Of a stretch of 64,000 nt of DNA, positions 53,654 to 61,996 are shown one piece after another; within the stretch, counting starts at the first letter, position 1, and the number at the start of each line of letters is the position of its first letter. The notes under the pieces were generated by a model. The model had not been told where the DNA came from. It did no database searches and saw only the letters and a list, made by a program, of their open reading frames with translations. This DNA is from Sporocytophaga myxococcoides DSM 11118 (GTDB lineage: Bacteria > Bacteroidota > Bacteroidia > Cytophagales > Cytophagaceae): positions 475,092-539,091 of the forward strand of contig NZ_KE384561.1 in assembly GCF_000426725.1 (NCBI RefSeq), written 5' to 3'. The translations under genes were made by a program, and so were the position numbers.

Positions 53654-53992
53654 ATGAGCGTATTAAAACATTCTCTTCCAGGAATTTTATTTGCTATATG
53701 CATTATCCTCATTGGTCTATTCGGTATTTTCCAGGCGACGGATTTTACTCAAAGTAAAAATTCCCCAGAGCGGATGATATATGCTAATAGTTATGAAGAT
53801 CTCGCTGACAATGATTCTATAGATCCTAAGCATCTGCTACCAATCGATACATTGCCTTTTGTGATACAAAAACAACATGCAAAACAAGAACCTATACCGA
53901 TCATAGGGAAAGTTTTAAAAATATTGTCCGACGGAATTGCCAAGAAATATCCGTCTTATAAAGATTCTGTAGAAACTGATTCTTTCAAATAA
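53654..53992 (+). CDS. Small single-pass membrane protein, unknown
   Basis: A 112-residue protein with one N-terminal membrane helix (about 9-27, GILFAICIILIGLFGIFQA) and an extracytoplasmic tail with acidic and Pro-rich parts (DLADNDSIDPKHLLPID). Could also be a secreted protein with an uncleaved signal. No family recognised; stands alone. Confidence 0.5.
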   Translation: MSVLKHSLPGILFAICIILIGLFGIFQATDFTQSKNSPERMIYANSYEDLADNDSIDPKHLLPIDTLPFVIQKQHAKQEPIPIIGKVLKILSDGIAKKYPSYKDSVETDSFK

Positions 53993-54390
53993 AATTTTCA
54001 AATTATAATTGAAAGAAGTTCTTTGCTAATAGTTCTACACGCACTCCTAATCAAAATCTTTTCCTGCTTCTCTCCTATATTGCTATAAACTGATCTATTA
54101 AAAAATATAAACTAAAGGATTCAATCTATACATTTACATTTTCATCCTTTAATAATCCCTAAGAAGTTTTTGAACAATAATTAATACCTCTCACTATCCA
54201 TATTACCTTTAGATTTAAAGCACCTGGGCGAAAATTCAAAGGTTTTAAGATCAACACACAAAATTTTTTTCTTACGAAAACATCCCTGATATTCCATTAC
54301 AAAAATTTTATTACCCTAATCCAATACAATACTTTGAAAATAAACAAGAATCAATATTTTTAGAGTTATATTATTGGATTCCTTTAGATA
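53993..54390. other. Gene-free stretch before the PAS/GAF sensor
   Basis: AT-rich, no coding frame, no stable hairpin and no repeat that I can support. It should contain the sensor gene's promoter. Confidence 0.4.
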
Positions 54391-56298
54391 ATGAAAAAGA
54401 ACCCTTCTCAACCATTAATGAATGTTTATAGCCAGGAGAATTTATTAGCAGTACTCGAAAGAATATCTGATGCTTTTGTGGCTCTTGACAAAAATTGGCG
54501 CTACACATATATGAACAGGAAGGCAGGGGAAATTTTCAACAGGGATCCTTTAAGCATGATCGGGAAACATATCTGGACAGAATTTCCGGAAGGAGTCGAT
54601 CAGCCGTTCTACAAAGCCTATAATAAGGCTATGGAAACGCAACAGTATATTCACCTTGAAGAATATTATGCTCCCTATAATAAATGGTTTGAAAACAATA
54701 TCTATCCGTCCTCTGAGGGACTAACAATTTATTTTCGAGATATCACGGCTCGTAAGCTGGAAGAACAACAGATTCGGATAGATAAAGCACGGTTATTAAA
54801 AGCACAGGAAATAGGACAGGTTGGATACTGGGAACTTGAGAAAAACAAAGACGTAATCTGGGGATCTGAAAAAGCATGTGAAATATTTGGGTTCCCTCCC
54901 GAAGCTGCGGAGATTCCAATCAGCAAAATTGAACCATTGATTAAAGAAATTGAAAAAGTCAGAAATGCCGGTAAAAAGCTCATTAAGGAGCAAATGAAAT
55001 ACGATATTGAAGTTCAAATCTTTCCAGAAAATGAAGACAAGCCAAGAATAATTTCTGCGAAGGCTGAAATTGCAAAAGACCTGTTTGGTAAAGCTAAGAT
55101 TATGGGGGTAATAAGAAATATTACCGAGCAAAAAAGAATCGAGAAGCTTGAAAATCTGGAGAAAGAGGTTCTTCAGCACTACGTCCAACCTAATTCTTCC
55201 GTAGAGGAATTGATTACGTTCCTTTTGAATGGTTTAAAAGAAATTCACCCGGATATGCTATGTTCCGTGCTAAAAGCTAAAAATGGCAGATTATATAACT
55301 GGTCCTCTCCGCATCTTCCTGAAGCCTTCAATAAAGAAGTGGAGGGAACCCAGATAGCTGAAGGAAAAGGTTCTTGCGGAAGTTCTGCGTTTCTACGGAA
55401 AAAAGTTGAAGTTTCGGACATTTTTAACCACCCCTATTGGAACAATTATATAGATATTATAAAAGATTTTGACCTTCGATCATCATGGTCTTATCCTATC
55501 ATCAATTCAAAGAATGTCTTATTAGGAACATTTGCGATTTATCACAAAACAATTCGAGAGCTTTCAAAAGAGGAAGAAAACAGTATAGATCGGATCAGGA
55601 GAATCCTAGTTTATGTAATGGAGAGGAAACTTGCAGAAACAGAAGCAAGGCTCCAAAAAGAAAAACTGGAGTTAGTGTTCAATTCTACAAATGAGGTAAT
55701 GTTTCTTATTGATATAGAAAAAGAAAAAAGCTTTCGTTTTTCCACTGTTAACAGAAGATTTCTTGAAGTTACAGAACTCTCCAGAGAGCAGGTTGAAGGT
55801 AAACTTGTTGAAGATGTAATTCCAAAGCCATCTTCTTCTCTGGTTTTATCTAAATACCATGAGGCCATAGAAAAAAGAATACCCATTTCATGGGATGAAA
55901 CGACTGATTATCCTTCTGGTCAGAAAAAAGGGATAGTGACTATTTCACCTGTCTTTAATGAGGAGCATGTATGCATTAATCTGATAGGTAATGTGCATGA
56001 TATCACAGAGAGAAAGAAAAGTGAAGAGAAAATCAAGAGGGCAAATGAAAAGTTAAAAGTCAACAATGAATTAATTATTGAAAAGAATAAAAAACTGAAA
56101 GAAATAGCTTGGTATCAATCACACAAAGTAAGGTCTCCTGTGGCAAGAATAATGGGACTGATAAACTTGATCACAATTAACAAAAAAAACGGAGAGAGCA
56201 CAGATGATCTTCTTGAATATGTATTGCAATCAGCTGTTGAATTGGATGAAGTAACCAAAGATCTGGTAGAAAAAATTGCTGATTCTGATGCGTATTGA
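54391..56298 (+). CDS. PAS-PAS-GAF-PAS sensor with a DHp-like end and no ATPase domain
   Basis: A 635-residue cytoplasmic protein. Domains: PAS about 12-115 (ISDAFVALDKNWRYTYMN, GLTIYFRDITARK), PAS about 130-245 (GYWELEKNKDVIWG, MGVIRNITEQKR), GAF about 255-410 (SSVEELITFLLNG, KGSCGSSAF, SYPIINSKNVLLGTFAIYH), PAS about 425-545 (VHDITERK) and a helical end with an H-box-like QSHKVRSPVARIMGL (H578). The ATP-binding domain of histidine kinases (N, G1, F and G2 boxes) is missing, and nothing resembling it follows within the 93 bases to the next gene. Many Bacteroidota proteins of this type end in the same DHp-like segment. It may bind a partner kinase or receive a phosphate. Signal unknown; probably redox or light (GAF/PAS). 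Confidence 0.78.
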   Translation: MKKNPSQPLMNVYSQENLLAVLERISDAFVALDKNWRYTYMNRKAGEIFNRDPLSMIGKHIWTEFPEGVDQPFYKAYNKAMETQQYIHLEEYYAPYNKWFENNIYPSSEGLTIYFRDITARKLEEQQIRIDKARLLKAQEIGQVGYWELEKNKDVIWGSEKACEIFGFPPEAAEIPISKIEPLIKEIEKVRNAGKKLIKEQMKYDIEVQIFPENEDKPRIISAKAEIAKDLFGKAKIMGVIRNITEQKRIEKLENLEKEVLQHYVQPNSSVEELITFLLNGLKEIHPDMLCSVLKAKNGRLYNWSSPHLPEAFNKEVEGTQIAEGKGSCGSSAFLRKKVEVSDIFNHPYWNNYIDIIKDFDLRSSWSYPIINSKNVLLGTFAIYHKTIRELSKEEENSIDRIRRILVYVMERKLAETEARLQKEKLELVFNSTNEVMFLIDIEKEKSFRFSTVNRRFLEVTELSREQVEGKLVEDVIPKPSSSLVLSKYHEAIEKRIPISWDETTDYPSGQKKGIVTISPVFNEEHVCINLIGNVHDITERKKSEEKIKRANEKLKVNNELIIEKNKKLKEIAWYQSHKVRSPVARIMGLINLITINKKNGESTDDLLEYVLQSAVELDEVTKDLVEKIADSDAY

Positions 56299-56391
56299 AT
56301 TTGAATAAATTGAGGAAAATAAATAAATGCGCCCTGACAGTTATATTTTATTTAATGACATGTATTAAAATTAAAGACGAATTAAATTTAT

Positions 56392-56739
56392 TTATTCATC
56401 CTCAAATTCCTCATTTAGAAATTCAATGTAATTCTTTAATAAGCCATCGATTTGTTTAGCCGCAACGGGATTTGCGGAATGAACATCAAATTTCAAATTC
56501 CTGAGATCAATGCCGGATTCATAAACTAACCACTTTGCTGCCACATACCCATCAGGTGCCAATTCTCCATTTTCATCAAGGCCTGGATCATTATCAAAAC
56601 TAATAAAATCAGGTAGTTCGTTCCTTTGAATGTAACTAACAAAGTCTTTATAATTTCTCACAACATCAAACTTGGGCTCCAGTATCTTATCATAGATCAT
56701 GTCAATAGTTCTTATATCGTCAAGGAATATTTTTTTCAT
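56392..56739 (-). CDS. Cyclic-phosphate processing receiver-like protein (cREC)
   Basis: A 115-residue receiver-fold protein read from the ATG at 56739 (MKKIFLDDIR); an upstream in-frame TTG at 56757 is unlikely. Family motifs: FLDDIR, PDFISFDNDPGLDENG, DGYVAAKWLVYE and DVHSANPVAAKQI. The family is predicted, from gene neighbourhoods, to act on RNA ends with 2',3'-cyclic phosphate. The usual SFDHDLG motif here reads SFDNDPG, so a conserved His is Asn and a Leu is Pro. No RNA ligase gene is nearby. It faces the sensor gene tail to tail. Confidence 0.7.
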   Translation of the reverse strand: MKKIFLDDIRTIDMIYDKILEPKFDVVRNYKDFVSYIQRNELPDFISFDNDPGLDENGELAPDGYVAAKWLVYESGIDLRNLKFDVHSANPVAAKQIDGLLKNYIEFLNEEFEDE

Positions 56740-56869
56740 ATGAAAAATAAGTAACAATAAGCGCTCATGTAGTATTCTGATATATCATTTAAAGCCTTGC
56801 ATTAGCTATAACTTCAATTGAAAAAAATCCCTGTTTCAATTTTAAAAAATCAATTTCATCAAATAATTA

Positions 56870-56905
56870 GGGCTTGCAGTGAGTTCTAACCCATTAAGCA
56901 AGCCC
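56870..56905 (-). terminator. Hairpin after the small lipoprotein gene
   Basis: GGGCTTGC (56870-56877) and GCAAGCCC (56898-56905) pair over 8 bp with a 20-base loop, 28 bases past the stop. Moderate terminator. Confidence 0.5.
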
Positions 56906-56932
56906 AAGATTTTTATATGATAAATTGTAACT

Positions 56933-57385
56933 CTACTTAGTCGTTACTTCAAACGATATAGGCCTTGTATAATTTTTATCTGTATATCTATAGATCTCAC
57001 AGCTTGTGCAAGTTGAAGTGATATAGCCTTTTCTTACTTTAACGTCCACTGTACCTGAAGAACCATACATTTGGTAAGTATCCGGAGCATCAAAATATAC
57101 TATTAAAAAATCCTGCTTGCTCAAATCCAACACAGTATCTCTCAATGGCTTTTGATCAAATACTAACTGCAGCCCCCAATGAGGGGTTGGTTGTGCTCTT
57201 TGCGTGAATACTCCATTCCAAGTACTATCTTTAGTAGATTCCATTGTATATAGTTCGCCTTCATAGATGAATGTTCCTGCAACTACAGGGTCATCAGCAG
57301 GTGAAGGATCTTTACTTTTTTTACCACATGAAAATGTAAAAGCAACCAACAGGCCAATGAAATAATTACAAAGAGTTTTCTTCAT
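56933..57385 (-). CDS. Small lipoprotein, unknown
   Basis: A 150-residue lipoprotein (LLVAFTFSC, Cys20) followed by a Lys/Ser/Asp/Pro linker. The mature part is mainly beta strand (FIYEGELYTMES, DFLIVYFDAPD, VDVKVRKGYI, PISFEVTTK), with a CTSC pair. No family recognised; stands alone. Confidence 0.55.
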   Translation of the reverse strand: MKKTLCNYFIGLLVAFTFSCGKKSKDPSPADDPVVAGTFIYEGELYTMESTKDSTWNGVFTQRAQPTPHWGLQLVFDQKPLRDTVLDLSKQDFLIVYFDAPDTYQMYGSSGTVDVKVRKGYITSTCTSCEIYRYTDKNYTRPISFEVTTK

Positions 57386-57893
57386 AAGTTTATTTTAGAT
57401 TTAATTGAAAAATGATATTTATTATTATTAAAAAATATTGATTTAAAAATATTTTTTTTTTCTCGAATAACAAGGTATTGAATCCTTTATAACATGTATC
57501 GGATATATCGGCTTTTGATGAAAGACTATTCTTTAACCAAAAAGAGAACTAAAGTAGTGCTATAGGTTACAATAACACGATAATCAATATGGCCTTAGTG
57601 ATAATGAGAGGAAGCTCTATGAAGATAAAACTCTTGGAAGAGATGTGGAGATGAGGAATCGAGAGATAGAGAGACTGAAGGGACTTAATTAAATACTATT
57701 GGCGTTTATGTATATAACAGAACAATTCTGATATGAAGTGAATTACAGTATTTTTTTTTTTAGACTAATGATACTCGGGACACAGTTACTTCGTCTCTAC
57801 CTAATGACTTTTATCTGCAAATTTTTTATTGATATCCTTTAAAACTGATGAGTTGCATGAAGATAAGAGGAGTGCTTAAATCTATCATAAGCT
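57386..57893. other. Gene-free stretch between rpoD and the small lipoprotein gene
   Basis: About 500 bases of AT-rich DNA. A 38-codon plus-strand frame at 57576-57692 (ends REIERLKGLN) looks protein-like but has no start codon and no family. I see nothing else apart from homopolymer runs near 57450 and 57755. Confidence 0.4.
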
Positions 57894-57924
57894 TAAGCCG
57901 GAATTTGAAAATGCTTCCGGCTTA
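57894..57924 (-). terminator. Terminator of rpoD
   Basis: TAAGCCGGAA (57894-57903) and TTCCGGCTTA (57915-57924) form a 10-bp perfect stem with an 11-base loop, 61 bases beyond the rpoD stop codon. Confidence 0.75.
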
Positions 57925-57985
57925 TTGTAATTACTTTTATCTTAAAGAGGTAAACCCATTTGGCAACTCGGTACCTAGATTTAAT

Positions 57986-58849
57986 CTAACCAAGGTAGGA
58001 TTTTAATGCTTTACTCCTGGATGTATGTCTTAATCTTCTTGTAGCTTTCTCTTTGATCTGCCTTACCCGTTCTCTTGTAAGATTAAATTTCTCACCAATT
58101 TCTTCCAGGGTCATTGAGTTTTTATTATTCAACCCAAAATACAAACCTATAACCTCTGATTCTCTCGATGATAACGTAGATAAAACCCGCTGTACTTCCA
58201 TGGTAAGAGAATCAATTATTAACTGAGAATCGGGAGTTGACTCATTTACATCAGAAAGTACGTCTAGCAAGCCATTTTCTTCACCTTGAGTGAAAGGTGC
58301 ATCCACCGAAACTTGGCGACCGGATACTTTGAGATCTGCAATTACCTCCTCATTGGTTACTCCCATTAATTCTGCTACTTCCTCAGTAGATGGTTCACGT
58401 TGGAACTTTTGTTCAAGGTCTGAAAAGGCTTTTGAAATCTTGGTTAGAGAACTAACGCGATTTAAAGGCAATCTTACTATTCGTGATTGCTCTGCTAATG
58501 CTTGCATGATTGATTGACGAATCCACCAAACTGCATATGAAATAAATTTAAATCCACGTGTCTCATCAAATTTTTGCGCTGCTTTTATTAAACCCAAATT
58601 ACCTTCATTGATTAAATCTCCGAGTGTCAGCCCATTATTCTGGTATTGTTTAGCTACTGAAACTACAAAGCGTAGATTGGCTTTCGTCAGTTTTTCTAAT
58701 GCCACCTGGTCTCCTTCCTTGATTCGCTTCGCAAGCTCCACTTCAACTTCAGCAGTAATCAAATCAACCTTCCCTATTTCTTGTAAATACTTGTCAAGGG
58801 ATTGGCTTTCACGGTTGGTAATTTGTTTACTAATCTTAAGTTGTCTCAT
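57986..58849 (-). CDS. rpoD: Primary sigma factor RpoD (SigA), short Bacteroidota form
   Basis: A 287-residue sigma-70 protein, the size typical for the primary sigma factor of Bacteroidota, which lacks most of region 1.1. Region 1.2 is [20 protein letters not shown]; region 2 holds [33 protein letters not shown] and the -10 recognition helix [18 protein letters not shown]; region 3 follows; region 4 ends with [23 protein letters not shown]. It directs transcription from most vegetative promoters, including the TAnnTTTG promoters seen in this window. Monocistronic. Confidence 0.93.
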   Translation of the reverse strand: MRQLKISKQITNRESQSLDKYLQEIGKVDLITAEVEVELAKRIKEGDQVALEKLTKANLRFVVSVAKQYQNNGLTLGDLINEGNLGLIKAAQKFDETRGFKFISYAVWWIRQSIMQALAEQSRIVRLPLNRVSSLTKISKAFSDLEQKFQREPSTEEVAELMGVTNEEVIADLKVSGRQVSVDAPFTQGEENGLLDVLSDVNESTPDSQLIIDSLTMEVQRVLSTLSSRESEVIGLYFGLNNKNSMTLEEIGEKFNLTRERVRQIKEKATRRLRHTSRSKALKSYLG

Positions 58850-59167
58850 GTATTACTATTTAGTTATAAATTAATTATCGAATAGAAATTTTACAATCCT
58901 TTAGCATAAATTTCAAAATCGCTAAATAAATCTGATTTTAGAATATGGTGCCAAAAGAAGAATTATCTCAATATACACAAATAAAGCTATATATCTAAGA
59001 AAGGATACATATTAATCGTTCAATTAATATCTGGCTTTCAGCAGCACTTGTCAACATAGTCCAGGACTGATGTGCTAATAAGATTATCAGCGCCTATAAT
59101 AAAGGAACCATGGTGCATCTGTAGCTCTGATACTTGTATAATAATTATAAAGCTGAAGGGTAAAAAA
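58850..59167. other. rpoD promoter region, no gene
   Basis: Holds the leader and promoter of the leftward rpoD gene. No frame, repeat or RNA structure stands out. Confidence 0.4.
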
Positions 59168-59200
59168 AAAGAAAACCACTTTACTAGAGTGGCTTTCTTT
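59168..59200 (-). terminator. Terminator of the cold-shock gene
   Basis: AAAGAAAACCACT (59168-59180) and AGTGGCTTTCTTT (59188-59200) pair with a single mismatch; on the minus strand a run of nine T follows. Strong intrinsic terminator. Confidence 0.82.
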
Positions 59201-59237
59201 TGAATCAAATTTCAAATAATATATCTATTAAGATTTC

Positions 59238-59429
59238 TTAATTCAAGACTTCAACGTTCACCGCATTCATACCTTTTTTACCTCTCTCCATATCAAATTT
59301 AACTTGATCGTTCTCACGAATTTCGTCAATAAGACCTGAAGAGTGTACGAAGATATCTTCTTTAGAATCTGATGATGTAATAAAACCAAATCCTTTTGCG
59401 TTGTTGAAAAATTTTACTGTTCCTTGCAT
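59238..59429 (-). CDS. Cold-shock domain protein (CspA family)
   Basis: A 63-residue single OB-fold protein with RNP1 KGFGFI and RNP2 DIFVHSS, opening with MQGTVKFFNNAKGFGF. It binds single-stranded RNA or DNA and acts as an RNA chaperone. Short, as usual for the family. The long gene-free region upstream leaves room for a structured leader such as those that control csp genes, but I cannot show one. Confidence 0.93.
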   Translation of the reverse strand: MQGTVKFFNNAKGFGFITSSDSKEDIFVHSSGLIDEIRENDQVKFDMERGKKGMNAVNVEVLN

Positions 59430-59889
59430 TGTTTATATATTTATTATTAAAAAACACTAATAGTTATGAATTGACTCCATAAGTAGCACTAATTATTCTG
59501 CTAATGTTATCTTAGAAAAGAATGATTATAAATTAAGAAAGGGTGAGAAAAACTGAGGTATGATTAATACAGAGCAGCTAAAAAACACAATAACTTAAAT
59601 GTTCAGTAAAGTTAAGTATATAATTCGAACATACCTAATAATAGAACAAATATTTTTCTTTTAGTGTCAGGTCTTTTGACCATGATCTACTTAAATGATC
59701 TGATTGATGCCATTGCTCTATGCGGCATCAATTATAGTTCAAGCATCTTCTTACCCTTAAAGTATATACAACTCTTTATAATTTATACTGTCAGTTTTAA
59801 CATTATGTAATGAGCTTAAGAACAGGGTTTAATATTTTTTAAATTTCAGACTTTTTTTTGAGGTGTGTTCAGACTGTCCCTTAAAAGGT
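59430..59889. other. Gene-free stretch upstream of the cold-shock gene
   Basis: Contains a 9-bp hairpin, ATTGATGCC (59703-59711) with GGCATCAAT (59724-59732), of unknown role, probably outside the cold-shock leader. The promoter of the cold-shock gene should lie close to 59430-59600. No coding frame recognised. Confidence 0.4.
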
Positions 59890-59974
59890 AGCAAGAGTTT
59901 GAGCAAGAGCAACAGGTTTGTAGCTTTATCAATGTATATTTTACCCTCTTGCTGTTGCACCATACACTTGCTGC
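59890..59974 (+). repeat. Palindromic repeat element, copy 1
   Basis: An 85-base element starting AGCAAGAGTTTGAGCAAGAG and ending CACTTGCTGC. Inside, GCAAGAGCAACAGG (59903-59916) faces CCTCTTGCTGTTGC (59945-59958), a stem with two mismatches. It aligns throughout with the two copies at 61335 and 61427 in the same orientation, sharing the centre TTTATCA. Confidence 0.75.
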
Positions 59975-60176
59975 CAAATCTCTTACTGTCTCATTGCATC
60001 TGATAAGTAAAAAATCTAAACAATTTCTAAGAATAATTTAACCTTTATTCAAAAATTTGGTTTTCCATCCTGGAATTAATATATGAGGAAAACTTCTGTA
60101 TTTCCATACATCCTGCAAAAAACTGCATAATCCGAATCTACGGTTTTATAACATTTAAGTATCAAGAAATATTTTT

Positions 60177-61331
60177 ATGAAGAAAGAAGCACATATTTCG
60201 GGCATTGGTACTGCCCTTCCCTACCCGGTTTCAACAGAAAGAATGCTGGAAATTGATGAAGCAATGAGAAGATTCCATGGTCAACCAGATTCAGTTATCT
60301 CCAGAATGAAAAGTTTTGTGAAAGGTACAGGCATCCATACCCGGCATTATTCACATCCTGTCTGGATCGAAACCAATAGATCAATTGATGATTTTGAGGA
60401 AGCAAAACGCGTAGCGCTTTCACACGATATTTATACACCTAATGATTTCATCCCACCCTATTGGCAACGTATGGAAGTTTTCAATGATACAGCAATAAAA
60501 CTTGCTGTTGAAGCTGCCCGCAAAGCACTTGACAATTGGGGAGGAAAAGCTTCTGACGTTACTCATATTATTACGACCTGCACAAGCGGATGGAGCGAGC
60601 CCGGTGTTGCTGTTTCTGTTATGGAAGCCTTAGGACTTTCAGATGATTGCCAGAAGGCAGAATTAAATTTTAACGGATGCTTTTGTGGCGCCACTTGCTT
60701 AAGAATCGCAAGAGACATCATTCGAGCCGGTGATGCCAAAGCAGTATTGGTTGTTGCTGTTGAAGTTGCCTCATCACATTATGACGTGAATGCCACTGAT
60801 ATTTCTTCACTGGTAGCACATTCCTTATTTGCAGATGGAGCTGCTGCAATAATCCTTTCAGATGAAGGGAAATGGAAGTACACACAAACGGGAATGTCAC
60901 TTGTACCTAAAAGCCAGCATTTATTAGGATTAGTGCCTCCAACAGGGCCTGATCATACAAGCTATCGCATGACATTAAATCGTGAAGTAGGGAAAAAATT
61001 AGGTGAGTATTTCTGCGATGGAGCAGGAAGTAAGATCCTTAATAAATTGCATCCAAATTTGGATAAGCCAACACCGGCACTAGGAATTCATCCAGGAGGA
61101 CCAAATATATTAGATCATGTTGGAAGTGTATTTTATGGTTTGGGCTGGCCAACAAATGCTCTTCAGTCTTCCTATGATACATTACAAAGCATTGGAAATT
61201 TAGGTGCAGCAGCTATGATGTTTGTATTAGCAAGAAGATTGGACACTATAGAAGAAGACGAATTGATTACTCTTGCTTTTGGCCCAGGCGTAACGGTAGA
61301 GTGGGCTAAGCTTGAAAAAGTAAGCTCATAA
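60177..61331 (+). CDS. Type III polyketide synthase (chalcone synthase-like)
   Basis: A 384-residue thiolase-fold enzyme. The catalytic triad of chalcone/stilbene synthases is present: C168 in NGCFCGATCLR, H305 in GIHPGGPNIL and N341 in SIGNLGAA; the terminal AFGPGVTVE is the family's 'GFGPG' loop. Residues around 199-231 include SSHYDVNATDISSLVAHSLFADGAAA. It condenses an acyl-CoA starter with malonyl-CoA units without a carrier protein. The closest functional type (alkylresorcinol, pyrone or other) cannot be told by eye. It stands alone without methyltransferase or oxidoreductase partners; palindromic repeats lie on both sides. The ATG at 60177 gives a typical N-terminus. Confidence 0.85.
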   Translation: MKKEAHISGIGTALPYPVSTERMLEIDEAMRRFHGQPDSVISRMKSFVKGTGIHTRHYSHPVWIETNRSIDDFEEAKRVALSHDIYTPNDFIPPYWQRMEVFNDTAIKLAVEAARKALDNWGGKASDVTHIITTCTSGWSEPGVAVSVMEALGLSDDCQKAELNFNGCFCGATCLRIARDIIRAGDAKAVLVVAVEVASSHYDVNATDISSLVAHSLFADGAAAIILSDEGKWKYTQTGMSLVPKSQHLLGLVPPTGPDHTSYRMTLNREVGKKLGEYFCDGAGSKILNKLHPNLDKPTPALGIHPGGPNILDHVGSVFYGLGWPTNALQSSYDTLQSIGNLGAAAMMFVLARRLDTIEEDELITLAFGPGVTVEWAKLEKVSS

Positions 61332-61334
61332 ATC

Positions 61335-61419
61335 AGCAAGAGTGTGAGCAACAACAACAGGTTGTAGCTTTTTATCAAAGCTTTTTTTATCCTGTTGCTG
61401 TTGCTAATTACTGTTGCTG
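61335..61419 (+). repeat. Palindromic repeat element, copy 2
   Basis: Starts four bases after the polyketide synthase stop codon with AGCAAGAGTGTGAGCAACAA. GCAACAACAACAGG (61347-61360) pairs with CCTGTTGCTGTTGC (61391-61404), one mismatch, with an inner AGCTTT/AAAGCT stem and a T run. Probably doubles as the gene's terminator. Confidence 0.78.
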
Positions 61420-61426
61420 AAAATGA

Positions 61427-61509
61427 AGCAAGAGTGTGAACAAGAGCAACAGATTGTGCTTTTATCAAGCGCCTTTCATCCTGTTGCTCTTGCTCACCAC
61501 TCTTGCTGT
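61427..61509 (+). repeat. Palindromic repeat element, copy 3
   Basis: Begins seven bases after copy 2 in the same orientation. It has two nested stems: outer AGCAAGAGTG (61427-61436) with CACTCTTGCT (61498-61507), and inner CAAGAGCAACAG (61441-61452) with CTGTTGCTCTTG (61481-61492). This copy is the best palindrome of the three. The rest of the interval to 61719 shows no gene. Confidence 0.8.
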
Positions 61510-61719
61510 CCCTGTACCCCCGACAGACAATTTGTCGAACCAAATTCTCAAAAGACCTACATATACTCTACTCATTATCAAGCATTTTAAAAAGTCGACT
61601 ACAAAGTCTCCTAAACTCTACAGTTTCAGGGCAGATTTAAAGTCTATTACCATCAATATACTTTAAGACAATCCCCCAAACAAGAAGAAATATTTCAGGT
61701 TTTTTTAAAAATTATTCAC

Positions 61720-61965
61720 ATGGCTATAATACAAATCAACTTGAATATTACAAATGCAGAGGAAGTCCTGCATGCAAAAAAGAGCGAGCTTACCAGCTTT
61801 ATCGCTGATTTGGCTTTAAGTGATAAAAAGATTAAGAAAAAGGTTGAAGAAGAAGTTTGTAAACAGTTAGTAAAACAACTTAAAGAAAAAATAGAAACGG
61901 GTTTAATTGAAGAAGGAGTAAAAGCAGAACTAGAGTTTTCCATTATTACAAAAAAGAAAGTCTGA
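61720..61965 (+). CDS. Small helical protein upstream of the AI-2E-type transporter
   Basis: An 81-residue, Lys/Glu-rich soluble protein: one N-terminal strand (AIIQINLNIT), then two long helices (EEVLHAKKSELTSFIADLAL, KKIKKKVEEEVCKQLVKQLKE) and a closing strand. No family recognised. It lies 31 bases upstream of the transporter gene and is likely co-transcribed with it, possibly as a regulator or partner. Confidence 0.55.
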   Translation: MAIIQINLNITNAEEVLHAKKSELTSFIADLALSDKKIKKKVEEEVCKQLVKQLKEKIETGLIEEGVKAELEFSIITKKKV

Positions 61966-61996
61966 TTTCCCTTTAGGTTTATTAAATAATAACATT

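Noticed and set aside
56299-56391. Frameshifted ATPase domain after the PAS/GAF sensor
   Set aside because: The interval is only 93 bases and shows no N, G1, F or G2 box in any frame.
57576-57692. 38-codon frame ending REIERLKGLN, like the tail of a coiled-coil or transposase-related protein
   Set aside because: No start codon, no recognisable family and too short to distinguish from chance.
59890-61509. CRISPR array from the three similar repeats
   Set aside because: Only three 85-base copies at irregular spacing (1360 and 7 bases), palindromic over their whole length, with no cas genes.
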